This document shows, in pieces, positions 8,612 to 17,119 of a stretch of DNA of 64,000 bases. A program made the position numbers and the translations under genes. Within the stretch, counting starts at the first letter, position 1. Each line of letters begins with the position of its first letter. A model generated the notes under the pieces. It did no database searches and was not told the origin of the DNA. It was given only the letters and a program-made list of their open reading frames with translations. The DNA lies in contig NZ_CP047393.1 in assembly GCF_009858175.1 (NCBI RefSeq), positions 806,001 through 870,000 on the forward strand, read 5' to 3'. This DNA is from Pontibacillus sp. HMF3514. Lineage in GTDB: Bacteria; Bacillota; Bacilli; Bacillales; BH030062.

Positions 8612-9079
8612 TTATTTCAAAATAGGTCGAGTTGTTCCTTCAGCCCAATCCATAATAAAACTTTTTTGCCTAGGATTAAGGTTTTCAGGTAATGAGGAAC
8701 GGTCAAAGAACTGGTGGTCCTTGCTTTCTCCGTCATTTTGAGACAGAACGCCAACGTAATCCTTACTATAAAAAATAATTTGAACACTATACATCTGATC
8801 ACCGTTAGGGTAGGTGACATAGCAGCTTTCGCCGGAGTACAAACCGAAAAGTCCCGGTTGTTGAATCGTTAATCCCGTTTCCTCGTAAACCTCTCGCACT
8901 GCAGCATCAGTAAAAGATTCGCCGATTTCCATGATGCCACCTGGAATTCCCCAAATGTTCGCATCACTACGATGTTGTAAAAGGATTCTTCCATACTCAT
9001 CTTCTACAATAATGCCGCACCCTACTGTGAAAAGTCTCTCTGTACCAATCAGGCTTCTCATATGTTGAATATAACTCAT
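8612..9079 (-). CDS. Nudix hydrolase
   Basis: A 155-residue Nudix pyrophosphohydrolase. The Nudix box (GX5EX7REUXEEXGU) occupies residues 48-70, beginning GGIMEIGES and ending REVYEETGL, with all the metal-binding Glu residues present. The family cleaves nucleoside diphosphates linked to another moiety; the substrate here cannot be told. It is a stand-alone gene on the minus strand with its 3' end facing the 21-bp repeats and the thiolase terminator. No terminator of its own is obvious. Confidence 0.85.
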   Translation of the reverse strand: MSYIQHMRSLIGTERLFTVGCGIIVEDEYGRILLQHRSDANIWGIPGGIMEIGESFTDAAVREVYEETGLTIQQPGLFGLYSGESCYVTYPNGDQMYSVQIIFYSKDYVGVLSQNDGESKDHQFFDRSSLPENLNPRQKSFIMDWAEGTTRPILK

Positions 9080-9229
9080 CTTTTAGCACCTTCTCTTTCT
9101 TCGATATACCCTTTCATTCTTGATCAAGGTAATGGTTGATCATATGTAGATCTATATACTCCAAAATTTGTATAAATTCTATTATTCTAAAGTTAAGCTA
9201 ATTTGTAAAATAAATGTAGGAGTGAGGTC

Positions 9230-9691
9230 ATGTTTATAAAAAAGATTGTGTGTACCGTAGAGGTAATGGATAGAGAAGCATTTGATAAGGCCCAACGTCA
9301 ATGGACACCACTTTCACAAGTCCCAGGCTTTCTAGCCCAAGTAGGAGGTTGGAGGGGGAGGGATGCAGTTATTTTTGCTTTTTGGGAGAGCAAAGAAGCA
9401 TACGAATCTTTTATGGAGGATGTTCATGATGAAATTTTCAATCAAAACCTCCAAAAGAACACCTACAATTCTATATCTATCACGCTTTGGCAAACGAATA
9501 AACCCTCCATACTATTAATGCAGGCGTTATCGGAGACAAGATCTATCTCAATAAATCAAACTGATCAAAGCTTACTTATAATGGTTGCTTCTGCTGTTCA
9601 TTCGAAAGAAAACTTGTATCTTTCGTTTCTCCCTAACGAAAAGGGAGAACTTAAACTATATCACCCTTGGATAGTATTCTCGAGCAAATAG
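9230..9691 (+). CDS. YdbC-like (DUF4937) protein
   Basis: A 153-residue soluble protein. The N-terminal half (FIKKIVCTVEV, then WTPLSQVPGFLAQVGGW and VIFAFWESKEAYESFM) has the pattern of a dimeric alpha/beta barrel such as the antibiotic monooxygenase fold, and matches my recollection of the B. subtilis YdbC family. The C-terminal part (about 100-153) is less conserved and of unknown role. TAGGAGTGAGG precedes the ATG by eight bases. No operon partner is evident. Function is not established, and no catalytic residue can be named. Confidence 0.6.
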   Translation: MFIKKIVCTVEVMDREAFDKAQRQWTPLSQVPGFLAQVGGWRGRDAVIFAFWESKEAYESFMEDVHDEIFNQNLQKNTYNSISITLWQTNKPSILLMQALSETRSISINQTDQSLLIMVASAVHSKENLYLSFLPNEKGELKLYHPWIVFSSK

Positions 9692-9993
9692 GAGGATCTA
9701 ATAGTGTTCCATCCAGGTCAAATAGTATTGCTCTCGTTATCGTGTAAATTACCTCGTATTAATTTTAATCTTTTATGAGTCTAAAGTCTCATTAGTAAAT
9801 TTTAAGATTATTAACTAAATTTTATCAAATTTTAGTAATGAGAGTGTTTATAAGGATTAGTAGTGTAATAATTCTATTAAAATTATTATATTGTGTAACA
9901 TAATTGTAAACTAGTGTGTAATAAAATGTGATTTTTTGATAAAATTGTGTCGAAGTAATTCCCATCATAGGGAAATTAAGGGGGAAATAGATC
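9692..9993. other. A+T-rich intergenic region with a long inverted repeat
   Basis: No gene is seen. An imperfect 17-bp inverted repeat (9787-9803, TCTCATTAGTAAATTTT; 9827-9843, AAATTTTAGTAATGAGA) lies about 150 bases before the 5'-nucleotidase start. It could be an operator or leader structure for that gene. The rest is very A+T-rich, and no single promoter stands out. Confidence 0.5.
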
Positions 9994-12411
9994 GTGATTA
10001 GAAGTATTCAAAGGCAAATGCGTCGCAAGCGTAAAGCGGCAGTAAGTTCGGTGATGGCTTTAGGAATGGCTCTTTCTGTTGTATCTCCAAATGTTGCACT
10101 AGCATCAGAGGATGAAGATGTTGTTAATCTACGCATTATGGAGACAACGGATATTCACTCCAACGTAATGAACTATGATTATTTTTCGGGTTCAGAAGTG
10201 AATGATTTCGGTCTTGTTAAGACAGCTACACTTATTCGTCAGGCAAAAGACGAAGCAAAGAACTCTTTGTTAATTGATAATGGTGACCTTATTCAAGGAA
10301 GCCCGCTTGCCGATTATATGGCGAAAGAAAAAGAATGGTCAGAAGATGAAATTCACCCTGTATACGAAGCTATGAATATCTTAGATTATGATGTCGGGAA
10401 CTATGGTAACCACGAGTTTAACTATGGTCTTGAGTACTTAGAGAAAGCAACAGATGGATCTGCATTTCCATATGTGAATGCAAACGTTTATAAGGATGAT
10501 GGAGACGACAATCCGGATAACGATGAAAACTATTTTGATCCCTATGTAATGCTTGATAAAACCGTTGTTGATGAAGATGGCGAAGAACATACAATTAAAG
10601 TTGGTGTGATCGGTTTTGTTCCACCACAAATTATGAGGTGGGACCGCTCAAACCTTGAAGGGAAAGTTATCACAAAAGGTATTGTGGAAACAGCAGAAAA
10701 ATTTGTACCGCAAATGAAAGAAGAAGGAGCGGACCTAATTGTAGCTGTACCTCACTCTGGTATGGGTGACGTCACACAAAACGGTATGGAAGAAAACGCA
10801 ACGTATGACCTTTCTAAAGTAGATGGTATTAATGCTATTCTATTTGGTCACGCGCATGCTCAATTCCCAGGTGAAGATTATGCATCCCTTGAGGGAGTAG
10901 ACATTGAAAAAGGTACTGTTAATGGTACACCTTCTGTTATGCCAGGTTTCTGGGGATCCCACCTTGGTATGATTGATTTCTCTCTTGAAAAAGTTGATGG
11001 AGAGTGGAAAGTAAATGATGCTCAGTCTAAATTAAAAGCGATTTATGACTCTGAGAGTGGAGAAGCTTTAGTTGAAGCTGATGAAGAAATTAAGGAAGCG
11101 GTTAAGGATGATCATGAAGGTACAATTGACTACGTAAATAGTCCAGTTGGTCAGACTGAATCACCGCTTTATAGCTATTTCTCTCAAGTTCAGGATGATC
11201 CTACGATCCAAATCGTAACAGACGCTCAAAAAGAATATGTTGAGAACTATATTCAAGGAACAGAGCTTGAAGGTTTACCGGTCCTTTCTGCTGGAGCGCC
11301 ATTCAAAGCTGGTCGTGACGGAATAACGGACTTTACAGACATTGCAGCAGGCGACCTAGCGATTAAAGATACAACGTCTCTTTATAAGTATCCAAACACT
11401 GTAAACGTTGTACAACTATCAGGTGCTGAGGTTCGTGAATGGTTAGAATGGAGTGCAGGTCAGTTCAACCAAATCGATCCAAACAGTAACGAAGAGCAGC
11501 TTCTAGTGAAAAGTAACGATCGTAATGGTGGTTTCCCAAGCTATAACTTTGATGTAATCGACGGCGTATCTTATCAAATTGATGTTACAGTTCCACGTCG
11601 TTACAACAATGGTGGTACTGAAGTGATTAATGATACACACCGTATTAAGAACCTAACGTACAATGGCGAACCAGTTGATCCAGATCAACAGTTCCTTGTT
11701 GCAACAAACAACTACCGTGCAGGTATGCAAATTGCTAATCCGGATGGAGAAAGCATCGTAATCGAATCTCCAGACGAAAACCGTCAAGTGCTTGTGGATT
11801 ACATCCGTGACAACGGTACAGTTGATCCAAAAGCTGATGGAAACTGGAGCTTTGCACCTGTAAAAGGTAACCCAGATCTAGTATTCTACTCTTCTCCTGA
11901 AGCTCAGAAGTATTCAAAAGATAATGAAAAGATCTCTTTTGATGAAAAGCTTGATAATGGATTCGCTAAATACTCTATTGATCTAGCAGCTAAAGGGAAC
12001 AACGACGAAGAGAAGAAAGATAAAGAAAAAGATGAAGAGAAAAATAATGATAAAGGCAACAACGATTCTAAAGAAACAGATAGCACAGACAAAGAAAACG
12101 ACATGAAGTATGTTTTGAAGCCTGGTGATACTCTAGGTAAGATCGGTGCTCAATATGGCGTTCACTGGAAGACACTTGTGGACTACAATAGCATTGAAGA
12201 TGTGCGTAAACTAATGCCTGGTCTAGAAATCATGATCCCAGTTCCAGATGGTGATGCGGATTATGAAGTACACCTTGTTAAACAAGGCGATACGCTTGGT
12301 AAAATTGCAGCACAATACGATGTTCATTGGAAAGATCTAGCGACGTACAACAAGCTAGAGAATCCACACATGCTTCAAATTGGACAAGAAATTAAAATCC
12401 CTAAGAACTAG
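9994..12411 (+). CDS. Secreted 5'-nucleotidase/2',3'-cyclic phosphodiesterase with two LysM domains
   Basis: An 805-residue exported metallophosphatase that would hydrolyse extracellular nucleotides to nucleosides and phosphate. A signal peptide (1-37) ends ALA. The metallophosphoesterase domain shows TTDIHSN (Asp53, His55), NGDLI (Asp98), GNHEFNYG (138-145), PHSGMG and GHAHAQF. A 5'-nucleotidase C-terminal domain follows (about 380-640, with NNYRAGMQ). A Lys/Glu/Asp-rich linker (about 665-700) leads to two LysM repeats (about 704-756 and 757-805) that bind peptidoglycan, replacing a sortase or lipid anchor. The start is GTG after AGGGGGAAA. A strong terminator follows, so it is monocistronic. 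It is shorter than the trifunctional YfkN of B. subtilis. Confidence 0.88.
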   Translation: MIRSIQRQMRRKRKAAVSSVMALGMALSVVSPNVALASEDEDVVNLRIMETTDIHSNVMNYDYFSGSEVNDFGLVKTATLIRQAKDEAKNSLLIDNGDLIQGSPLADYMAKEKEWSEDEIHPVYEAMNILDYDVGNYGNHEFNYGLEYLEKATDGSAFPYVNANVYKDDGDDNPDNDENYFDPYVMLDKTVVDEDGEEHTIKVGVIGFVPPQIMRWDRSNLEGKVITKGIVETAEKFVPQMKEEGADLIVAVPHSGMGDVTQNGMEENATYDLSKVDGINAILFGHAHAQFPGEDYASLEGVDIEKGTVNGTPSVMPGFWGSHLGMIDFSLEKVDGEWKVNDAQSKLKAIYDSESGEALVEADEEIKEAVKDDHEGTIDYVNSPVGQTESPLYSYFSQVQDDPTIQIVTDAQKEYVENYIQGTELEGLPVLSAGAPFKAGRDGITDFTDIAAGDLAIKDTTSLYKYPNTVNVVQLSGAEVREWLEWSAGQFNQIDPNSNEEQLLVKSNDRNGGFPSYNFDVIDGVSYQIDVTVPRRYNNGGTEVINDTHRIKNLTYNGEPVDPDQQFLVATNNYRAGMQIANPDGESIVIESPDENRQVLVDYIRDNGTVDPKADGNWSFAPVKGNPDLVFYSSPEAQKYSKDNEKISFDEKLDNGFAKYSIDLAAKGNNDEEKKDKEKDEEKNNDKGNNDSKETDSTDKENDMKYVLKPGDTLGKIGAQYGVHWKTLVDYNSIEDVRKLMPGLEIMIPVPDGDADYEVHLVKQGDTLGKIAAQYDVHWKDLATYNKLENPHMLQIGQEIKIPKN

Positions 12412-12417
12412 ATTCAT

Positions 12418-12454
12418 AAAAACTACCGATCCTTTTGGGGTCGGTAGTTTTTTA
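12418..12454 (+). terminator. Intrinsic terminator of the 5'-nucleotidase gene
   Basis: AAAAACTACCGA pairs with TCGGTAGTTTTT and a T-run follows. The A-run on the left makes it potentially bidirectional. Confidence 0.9.
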
Positions 12455-12554
12455 TACTCATCTCTTAGTGATTATGGAAATTCTGAACCAAATCCCTCTT
12501 CTCAACATCAAATTCTATGATATATAATTAATAAAATTACACGTAAAGGGCGTC

Positions 12555-13301
12555 ATGCTTTTGAATACAAATCTTGCTGAACAACATACTACTAATTTCA
12601 TTACCCAGTCTATAAAACAAGGAGCTCTGGCAGGGTTACCCATTGTATTTGGTTATTTTCCTATTGCGATCGCATATGGAGTTCTAGCTAAAGAAGCGGG
12701 GTTATCCCTATCAGAAATCACCATGATGAGCATGTTTGTCTTCGCTGGTGCAAGTCAGTTTATGGCTGCAGGTATGGTGCTGAGCAGTGCAGGTCTCATT
12801 GAGATTGTGATTGCGACGTTTGTCGTGAACTTCAGGCATTTTGTAATGAGTTTTTCTTTTATGAATCACCTCAGACATATATCCCTCAAATGGAAGATTC
12901 CGATTTCACTTGGATTAACAGATGAAACGTTTTCCGTTGCATCTTTAAATAAGAAGAAAGCAAAAGAAACCAATGGTATGTGGTTCTATGCGGCTATGAT
13001 TCTCGTAGCATATTCCGCTTGGGTATTAGGTTCATTAACAGGCGGGTTAATCGGCAATATTATGCCAAAAGCCTTAAGTCAAAGTATGGGTGTTGCGTTA
13101 TATGCCATGTTTATCGCTCTCTTGCTTCCATCCATACGTAGTGAATGGAAAGTCGGATTGATTGCTTTTATTAGTATGTTGGTTAATTATATCTGCGCTA
13201 ATCATCTTGGAATTAAAGAAGGTTGGAGCATTGTAATTGCAACAGTTCTAGGCGGTATTTCAGGAATCTTTTTACTACCAGAGGAGGAGGAAGAAGAATG
13301 A
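12555..13301 (+). CDS. azlC: AzlC-family branched-chain amino-acid exporter subunit
   Basis: A 248-residue integral membrane protein of the AzlC family, the large subunit of a two-component branched-chain amino-acid exporter. Typical elements are GALAGLPIVFGYFPIAIAYGVLA near the N-terminus, the FAGASQFMA segment and NFRHFVMS. Several hydrophobic helices follow. An AAAGGGCG sequence precedes the ATG. The C-terminus is a run of six Glu residues encoded by the purine-rich ribosome site of the next gene, and the two genes overlap by four bases (ATGA), so their translation is coupled. The symbol rests on family membership. Confidence 0.88.
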   Translation: MLLNTNLAEQHTTNFITQSIKQGALAGLPIVFGYFPIAIAYGVLAKEAGLSLSEITMMSMFVFAGASQFMAAGMVLSSAGLIEIVIATFVVNFRHFVMSFSFMNHLRHISLKWKIPISLGLTDETFSVASLNKKKAKETNGMWFYAAMILVAYSAWVLGSLTGGLIGNIMPKALSQSMGVALYAMFIALLLPSIRSEWKVGLIAFISMLVNYICANHLGIKEGWSIVIATVLGGISGIFLLPEEEEEE

Positions 13302-13588
13302 TTTTCGTAATAATTGGAATGGCCATTGCTACGATGGTACCAAGGTTTTTACCTGCTCTGGTAGTTGATAAATGGACCTACCCTCGATGGGTAAGCAGAG
13401 GTTTGAATGCAATTCCTTACGCAGCTTTGGGAGCACTTATCTTCCCAGGGATCACCACAGTTGTGGAAGGCCAACCACATGTTGGTGCAATTGCTGGGGG
13501 GATTGCAGCGATTTTGGCTATTTTACGTATGAATGTAATGGTTGTGTTAATCGGAGCAATTGGAACGGTATATCTCATGACACTGTAA
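13298..13588 (+). CDS. azlD: AzlD-family branched-chain amino-acid exporter subunit
   Basis: A 96-residue membrane protein with about four helices, the small partner of AzlC. The motif MVPRFLPALVV near the N-terminus and the small-residue-rich AIPYAALGALIFPG segment are typical. I start it at the ATG at 13298, inside the azlC stop region and preceded by GAGGAGGAGGAAGA. The longer reading from 13223 lacks a ribosome site and overlaps azlC more deeply. No clear terminator follows; the next gene starts 72 bases later. Confidence 0.88.
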   Translation: MIFVIIGMAIATMVPRFLPALVVDKWTYPRWVSRGLNAIPYAALGALIFPGITTVVEGQPHVGAIAGGIAAILAILRMNVMVVLIGAIGTVYLMTL

Positions 13589-13660
13589 TGGGTTCTTGTC
13601 ACACTATATGGGTTTTCGCATATATTGTAGGGAATTCATTATGGAAGGAGTCACACATTC

Positions 13661-14101
13661 ATGGATTATCGTCAAAATCAAGGGCTTGATTGGCTTGGCC
13701 AACTCTTGTTCCCAGGTGGCGGTGGCGGACAGCCAGGATTTCCACCAGGGCAAGGTGGACCTCCAGGAGGCTTCCCTCCTGGTCAAGGGGGACCACCAGG
13801 ACCACCTCCAGGGCAAGGCGGATTTGGCGGTGGCGGTCAACTTCCACCTCCTCCACAATCACCACCAGGTGGCCAACAATATGGTGGTGGACCTAGTTTA
13901 TATGCAGTAGATCCTGGATCAATGTATAGTTGCCTATATCGTTATACATGGGTACGTTTAAATAATGGAAGAAGATTTTGGTTCTATCCGACCTATATCG
14001 GAAGAACATCTGTAGCAGGGTATCGTTGGAGACGACGCCAATACAGATGGGTTTACTACGGTCTTGATACAGATCGTATAGCATCCTTTTCTTGTCAATA
14101 A
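13661..14101 (+). CDS. Gly/Pro-rich protein with conserved aromatic C-terminal domain
   Basis: A 146-residue protein of unknown function. Residues 18-78 are almost only Gly, Pro and Gln in GQGGPPG-type repeats. Residues 80-146 are rich in Trp, Tyr and Arg, with two Cys (91 and 145) at the ends of this part that could form a disulfide. The C-terminal domain (NNGRRFWFYPTYIGRTSVAGYRW region) resembles a family of small Bacillales proteins of unknown role. No signal peptide or membrane segment is seen. AAGGAG lies ten bases before the ATG. A spore-coat or surface role would be a guess from composition alone. Confidence 0.75.
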   Translation: MDYRQNQGLDWLGQLLFPGGGGGQPGFPPGQGGPPGGFPPGQGGPPGPPPGQGGFGGGGQLPPPPQSPPGGQQYGGGPSLYAVDPGSMYSCLYRYTWVRLNNGRRFWFYPTYIGRTSVAGYRWRRRQYRWVYYGLDTDRIASFSCQ

Positions 14102-14107
14102 AACATC

Positions 14108-14146
14108 CACGCCACCAAGAGGATTTCATTTCTTTTGGATGGCGTG
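14108..14146 (+). terminator. Probable terminator after the Gly/Pro-rich gene
   Basis: The imperfect stem CACGCCACCAAGA / TCTTTTGGATGGCGTG is followed by TTCTTA, a weak T-tract. Confidence 0.55.
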
Positions 14147-14216
14147 TTCTTATGAAAAAAGGTTTGAAATAAAATAATATAAGGGTAAGGTTTTAGAGAT
14201 TGTTGGAGGTGTAAAA

Positions 14217-14771
14217 ATGTACCATATTAGAAAAGCGCAACTAGAAGATGCAGAAGCGATTGCAAATATTCATGTTGAAAGCTGGAAATCTACATATAAA
14301 GATCTCATAGACAAACAAGATATTGATGGAATTAGTGTTGAAAATCGTATTGCTCTGTGGGAAACCGTATTGAAAAAAGCCGTGAATGGTCAAGTTGTCC
14401 TGGTGGCTACTGACGAGAGTGAGAAGATTATTGGCTTTATTTCAGGAGGGAAAGAGCGCACAAAGGAATATGGTTATGATGCAGAGATTTATGCGGTCTA
14501 CCTGTTAGATGAATATCACCGCAAGGGAGTTGGGACAGGTTTACTTACCCATTTTGTTCAACATATACGACAATCTGGATATGAATCTCTCCTCGTGTGG
14601 GTGCTCACACAAAACATTAACAAAAAATTCTATGAGAGATATGGTGCTTCACCAATTCAAGCAGAAGAAATCACGATAGGAAAAGGGACGTATAAAGAAA
14701 TAGCATATGGATGGCCAGATATCGAGGCCTTATCTAGTCTATTAGGTGACAAGAAACAATCCTCCATGTAA
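14217..14771 (+). CDS. GNAT-family N-acetyltransferase
   Basis: A 184-residue acetyl-CoA-dependent acyltransferase. The N-terminal YHIRKAQLEDAEAIANIHV and motif A (YAVYLLDEYHRKGVGTGLL, with the RKGVGTG pyrophosphate loop) identify the GNAT fold. FYERYGASP near 150 is the usual motif B. A TTGGAGGTG ribosome site lies upstream. The acceptor substrate is unknown. It is convergent with the cation exporter gene, sharing a bidirectional terminator. Confidence 0.88.
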   Translation: MYHIRKAQLEDAEAIANIHVESWKSTYKDLIDKQDIDGISVENRIALWETVLKKAVNGQVVLVATDESEKIIGFISGGKERTKEYGYDAEIYAVYLLDEYHRKGVGTGLLTHFVQHIRQSGYESLLVWVLTQNINKKFYERYGASPIQAEEITIGKGTYKEIAYGWPDIEALSSLLGDKKQSSM

Positions 14772-14819
14772 AAAAAAGGCGCTCAAAGCATCTTAAAGAT
14801 GTTTTTGAGCGCTTTTTTT
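14772..14819. terminator. Bidirectional terminator between the GNAT and cation efflux genes
   Basis: AAAAAGGCGCTCAAA pairs with TTTGAGCGCTTTTTT around a smaller inner hairpin (CATCTTAAAGATG). A-run and T-run on the two sides serve both strands. Confidence 0.92.
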
Positions 14820-15686
14820 CTACCGATACGGTTCGATATGAATATGCGTGTGTGTGATATTGTGTTCTTCCTTCAAATGTTCTTCAATTCTGTCCGTAAT
14901 GTCATGACTTTCTTGAACACTAAGATTTGGATTCACGTGAATGGTCGCATCCACAAGAATTTGGTTACCATGAAAGCGAGCTTTGACATCATCTACAATT
15001 TTTACGTCAGGATCCTCTGCAATACTATTCTTAATATCATCAAGAAGTTGTTCATTTACACCATCTGTTAAAGCATGCGATGCATCTCGAAAGATATCAT
15101 AAGCGGTTTTACATATGATTATCCCCACTATAAGACCAGCAACAGGGTCTAACCAAAACGCTCCAAACTGGGCTCCTACAATACCAATAAAAGCACCTAT
15201 CGATACAAGCGCATCAGATCGGTTATCTTGGGCAGCTGCATAAAGAGATTGGCTGTTAATGCGTTTAGATAATCGTAAATTATATATATAAACACCTAGC
15301 ATTACGAAAGCGGCGACTAGGGCGGTCCAAGCAGTTAACATGCTTGGTTCGTTCTCATAGCCATCAAGAAGTTGTTTCCCTGTCTGAAATAGGACTTCGA
15401 ATCCAACCGTCATCATGATAAACGCAGCAACGAGAGATCCGATGGTTTCAGCACGGAAATGCCCATAATGATGGTCTTTATCAGGTGGCTTACGGGAAAT
15501 TCTTAAACCTATCAACACAGCTAAGGATGCAACGACATCTGTCACATTATTTAAACCGTCTGCTCGGAGTGCTTGAGACTCTCCGAAGTGTGCAACGATC
15601 AGCTTAACCGTAGATAGAACAAGATAAGCACATATACTTATCCAAGCTCCTTGCTCTCCCTTTTTTAAGTTTTCATATTCGTTCAT
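14820..15686 (-). CDS. Cation diffusion facilitator, probable Mn(II) efflux pump (MneP/MneS type)
   Basis: A 288-residue CDF transporter exchanging divalent metal for protons across the membrane. Helices II and V carry ADGLNNVTD and DNRSDA, the metal site of the subgroup that contains B. subtilis MneP and MneS, known manganese exporters. The sequence KDHHYGHFRAE follows helix II. A cytoplasmic C-terminal domain ends HNITHTHIHIEPYR, rich in His. A TCGGAGGATCC ribosome site precedes the ATG. The metal is inferred from the site motif. No MntR operator was recognised upstream. Confidence 0.82.
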   Translation of the reverse strand: MNEYENLKKGEQGAWISICAYLVLSTVKLIVAHFGESQALRADGLNNVTDVVASLAVLIGLRISRKPPDKDHHYGHFRAETIGSLVAAFIMMTVGFEVLFQTGKQLLDGYENEPSMLTAWTALVAAFVMLGVYIYNLRLSKRINSQSLYAAAQDNRSDALVSIGAFIGIVGAQFGAFWLDPVAGLIVGIIICKTAYDIFRDASHALTDGVNEQLLDDIKNSIAEDPDVKIVDDVKARFHGNQILVDATIHVNPNLSVQESHDITDRIEEHLKEEHNITHTHIHIEPYR

Positions 15687-16000
15687 ATCAGGATCCTCCG
15701 ATACCTCTCATTAGCACTCTTAAGGTTACCAAAGGGGTATTGACTGAGTCTAGAGAAAAAAAACTAGCTGAAGGCAGATGTATTGTCTATATTAAATGAA
15801 GTTGCCCTATGCCAACTAACAGCAATTCCAAAATCAATATGTCAAAAGACTTATATTTATCATCAAAATGTGTAATTTAAGATTAATTTTTGTCAAAAGG
15901 GGTAGACACATACTAAGAAATCATAATAAAGATTTTCCTGGGAGAGAGTGAAAACAGACCAAAAAGGTTTAGAGAATTTCTAAAAAAAGGGGTGAATCAA
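15687..16000. other. Divergent intergenic region
   Basis: It holds the promoters of the cation exporter (minus strand) and the small gene at 16001 (plus strand). A TTGTCA hexamer (15890-15895) precedes the latter, but the best -10 (TACTAA, 15911-15916) gives a short 15-base spacer. I see no riboswitch fold or further gene that I can support. Confidence 0.4.
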
Positions 16001-16216
16001 TTGATTAAAGAAACAATTATTATTGAAGGGTCAGTCCGCGGTATGAAGTTTTCGAAACCGGTCTTATTACAGTATAATCCGAAAGATGAGAACATAGAAG
16101 AAGCTATCATAAACTTTTTTAATAGTCATGCGAAATCTTTCGAAGAATTAGCAGTACAACGTGGTTGGAGAGACTCATATTGGACTTTTCCTCAGTATTA
16201 TGAACTAGTTATTTAA
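16001..16216 (+). CDS. Small protein of unknown function
   Basis: A 71-residue soluble protein, unrecognised. It begins MIKETIIIEGSVRGMKFSKP and ends with an aromatic-rich SYWTFPQYYELVI. I start it at TTG 16001, six bases after AAAGGGGTG; an in-frame GTG at 15992 would place the start inside that ribosome site. An intrinsic terminator follows, so it is a single-gene unit. Codon use looks like that of its neighbours. Confidence 0.6.
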   Translation: MIKETIIIEGSVRGMKFSKPVLLQYNPKDENIEEAIINFFNSHAKSFEELAVQRGWRDSYWTFPQYYELVI

Positions 16217-16227
16217 TAAATATATCC

Positions 16228-16259
16228 AGGCAACCCATATCGGGTTGCCTTATTTTTTT
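16228..16259 (+). terminator. Intrinsic terminator
   Basis: AGGCAACCC pairs with GGGTTGCCT around a 4-6 base loop. TATTTTTTT follows. Confidence 0.9.
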
Positions 16260-16349
16260 GATTTGTAAGTGGTAGTAAATGCTTTCGTGTTGGTGAAATA
16301 GAAGGTATTCTAGAGTAGATAGATGAATGAGAGGGGAGTTAGAGTCAGC

Positions 16350-17111
16350 ATGAAGCGTTTTATTCTTTTTATACTATTCGTTATCCTTCTAACTTCATGT
16401 AATCAACGAGATCCTTCTTCGCAACAAGCTTCGCTAAGAATTTCGGCTGCTTCTAGTCTAACTACGGTTATGAAGGAAATTAAGAAACAATATGAAAAGA
16501 AACACCCAGATCAAGAGATTACAATTCAATATGCTTCTTCTGGAACACTAGCTCACCAACTGATTCAAGGAGCGCCTTCTGATATCTATATATCAGCAAG
16601 TGAATATTGGATGGATAAAGTCGTTCAAGAAGGTCTCATTCAACAAGAAGATGTTTTTCCCTTGCTGAAAAATCGATTGATCTTAGCAACTCATCAAGGA
16701 AAAGAAATAAAGATTAGTCAATTAACCAATGAATCAATAGATCAATTTGCGATGGGCGATCCTGAGAGTGTACCTGCTGGTGCATATGCGAAGCAAGCTT
16801 TGGAACATGCAAAGGTTTGGGAAACTGTTAAAGATAAAGCTGTCTACGGGAAAAATGTACGTCAGGTAGCGTCATACATACAATCTCAAAATGTAAAAGC
16901 AGGATTTGTCTATCAAAGTGATGTTCAGGCATTAACAAATGTCCAAAAAAGTCAGGTGATCCCAGAGGAATATCATGAGACAATTACATATCCAATGGGA
17001 ATTATCAATGAATCAAAAAAAGATTCATCAATAAAAGGTTTTATAAAGTATCTTAAAGGTTCAGAAGCAAAAAAAGTTTTTCAATCATATGGATTTGTCC
17101 CAATTGAGTAG
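16350..17111 (+). CDS. modA: Molybdate ABC transporter, substrate-binding lipoprotein
   Basis: A 253-residue lipoprotein binding molybdate (or tungstate) outside the membrane and delivering it to ModB. The signal sequence MKRFILFILFVILLTSC has a lipobox ending at Cys17. The mature start SLRISAASSLTTVMKEI is characteristic of ModA, and YASSGTLAHQLIQGAPSDIYISAS holds oxyanion-binding Ser residues. I begin it at the ATG at 16350, because the upstream ATG (16323) would add nine charged residues before the signal. GGGGAG lies 11 bases before it. It is the first gene of modABC. No molybdenum-cofactor riboswitch was recognised in the short leader. Confidence 0.9.
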   Translation: MKRFILFILFVILLTSCNQRDPSSQQASLRISAASSLTTVMKEIKKQYEKKHPDQEITIQYASSGTLAHQLIQGAPSDIYISASEYWMDKVVQEGLIQQEDVFPLLKNRLILATHQGKEIKISQLTNESIDQFAMGDPESVPAGAYAKQALEHAKVWETVKDKAVYGKNVRQVASYIQSQNVKAGFVYQSDVQALTNVQKSQVIPEEYHETITYPMGIINESKKDSSIKGFIKYLKGSEAKKVFQSYGFVPIE

Positions 17112-17119
17112 GTGAAAGC

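Noticed and set aside
8526-8741. 71-codon plus-strand frame after the thiolase terminator
   Set aside because: It begins inside the terminator T-run, crosses the 21-bp repeats and runs antisense into the Nudix gene.
13596-13910. Alternative frames over the Gly/Pro-rich gene on both strands
   Set aside because: G+C-rich repetitive codons keep all frames open. Only the 13661 frame has AAGGAG upstream and a conserved-looking C-terminal domain.
15687-16000. Possible manganese (yybP-ykoY) riboswitch upstream of the CDF pump
   Set aside because: I looked for the conserved core and paired loops and could not assemble them. Only scattered purine-rich words are present.
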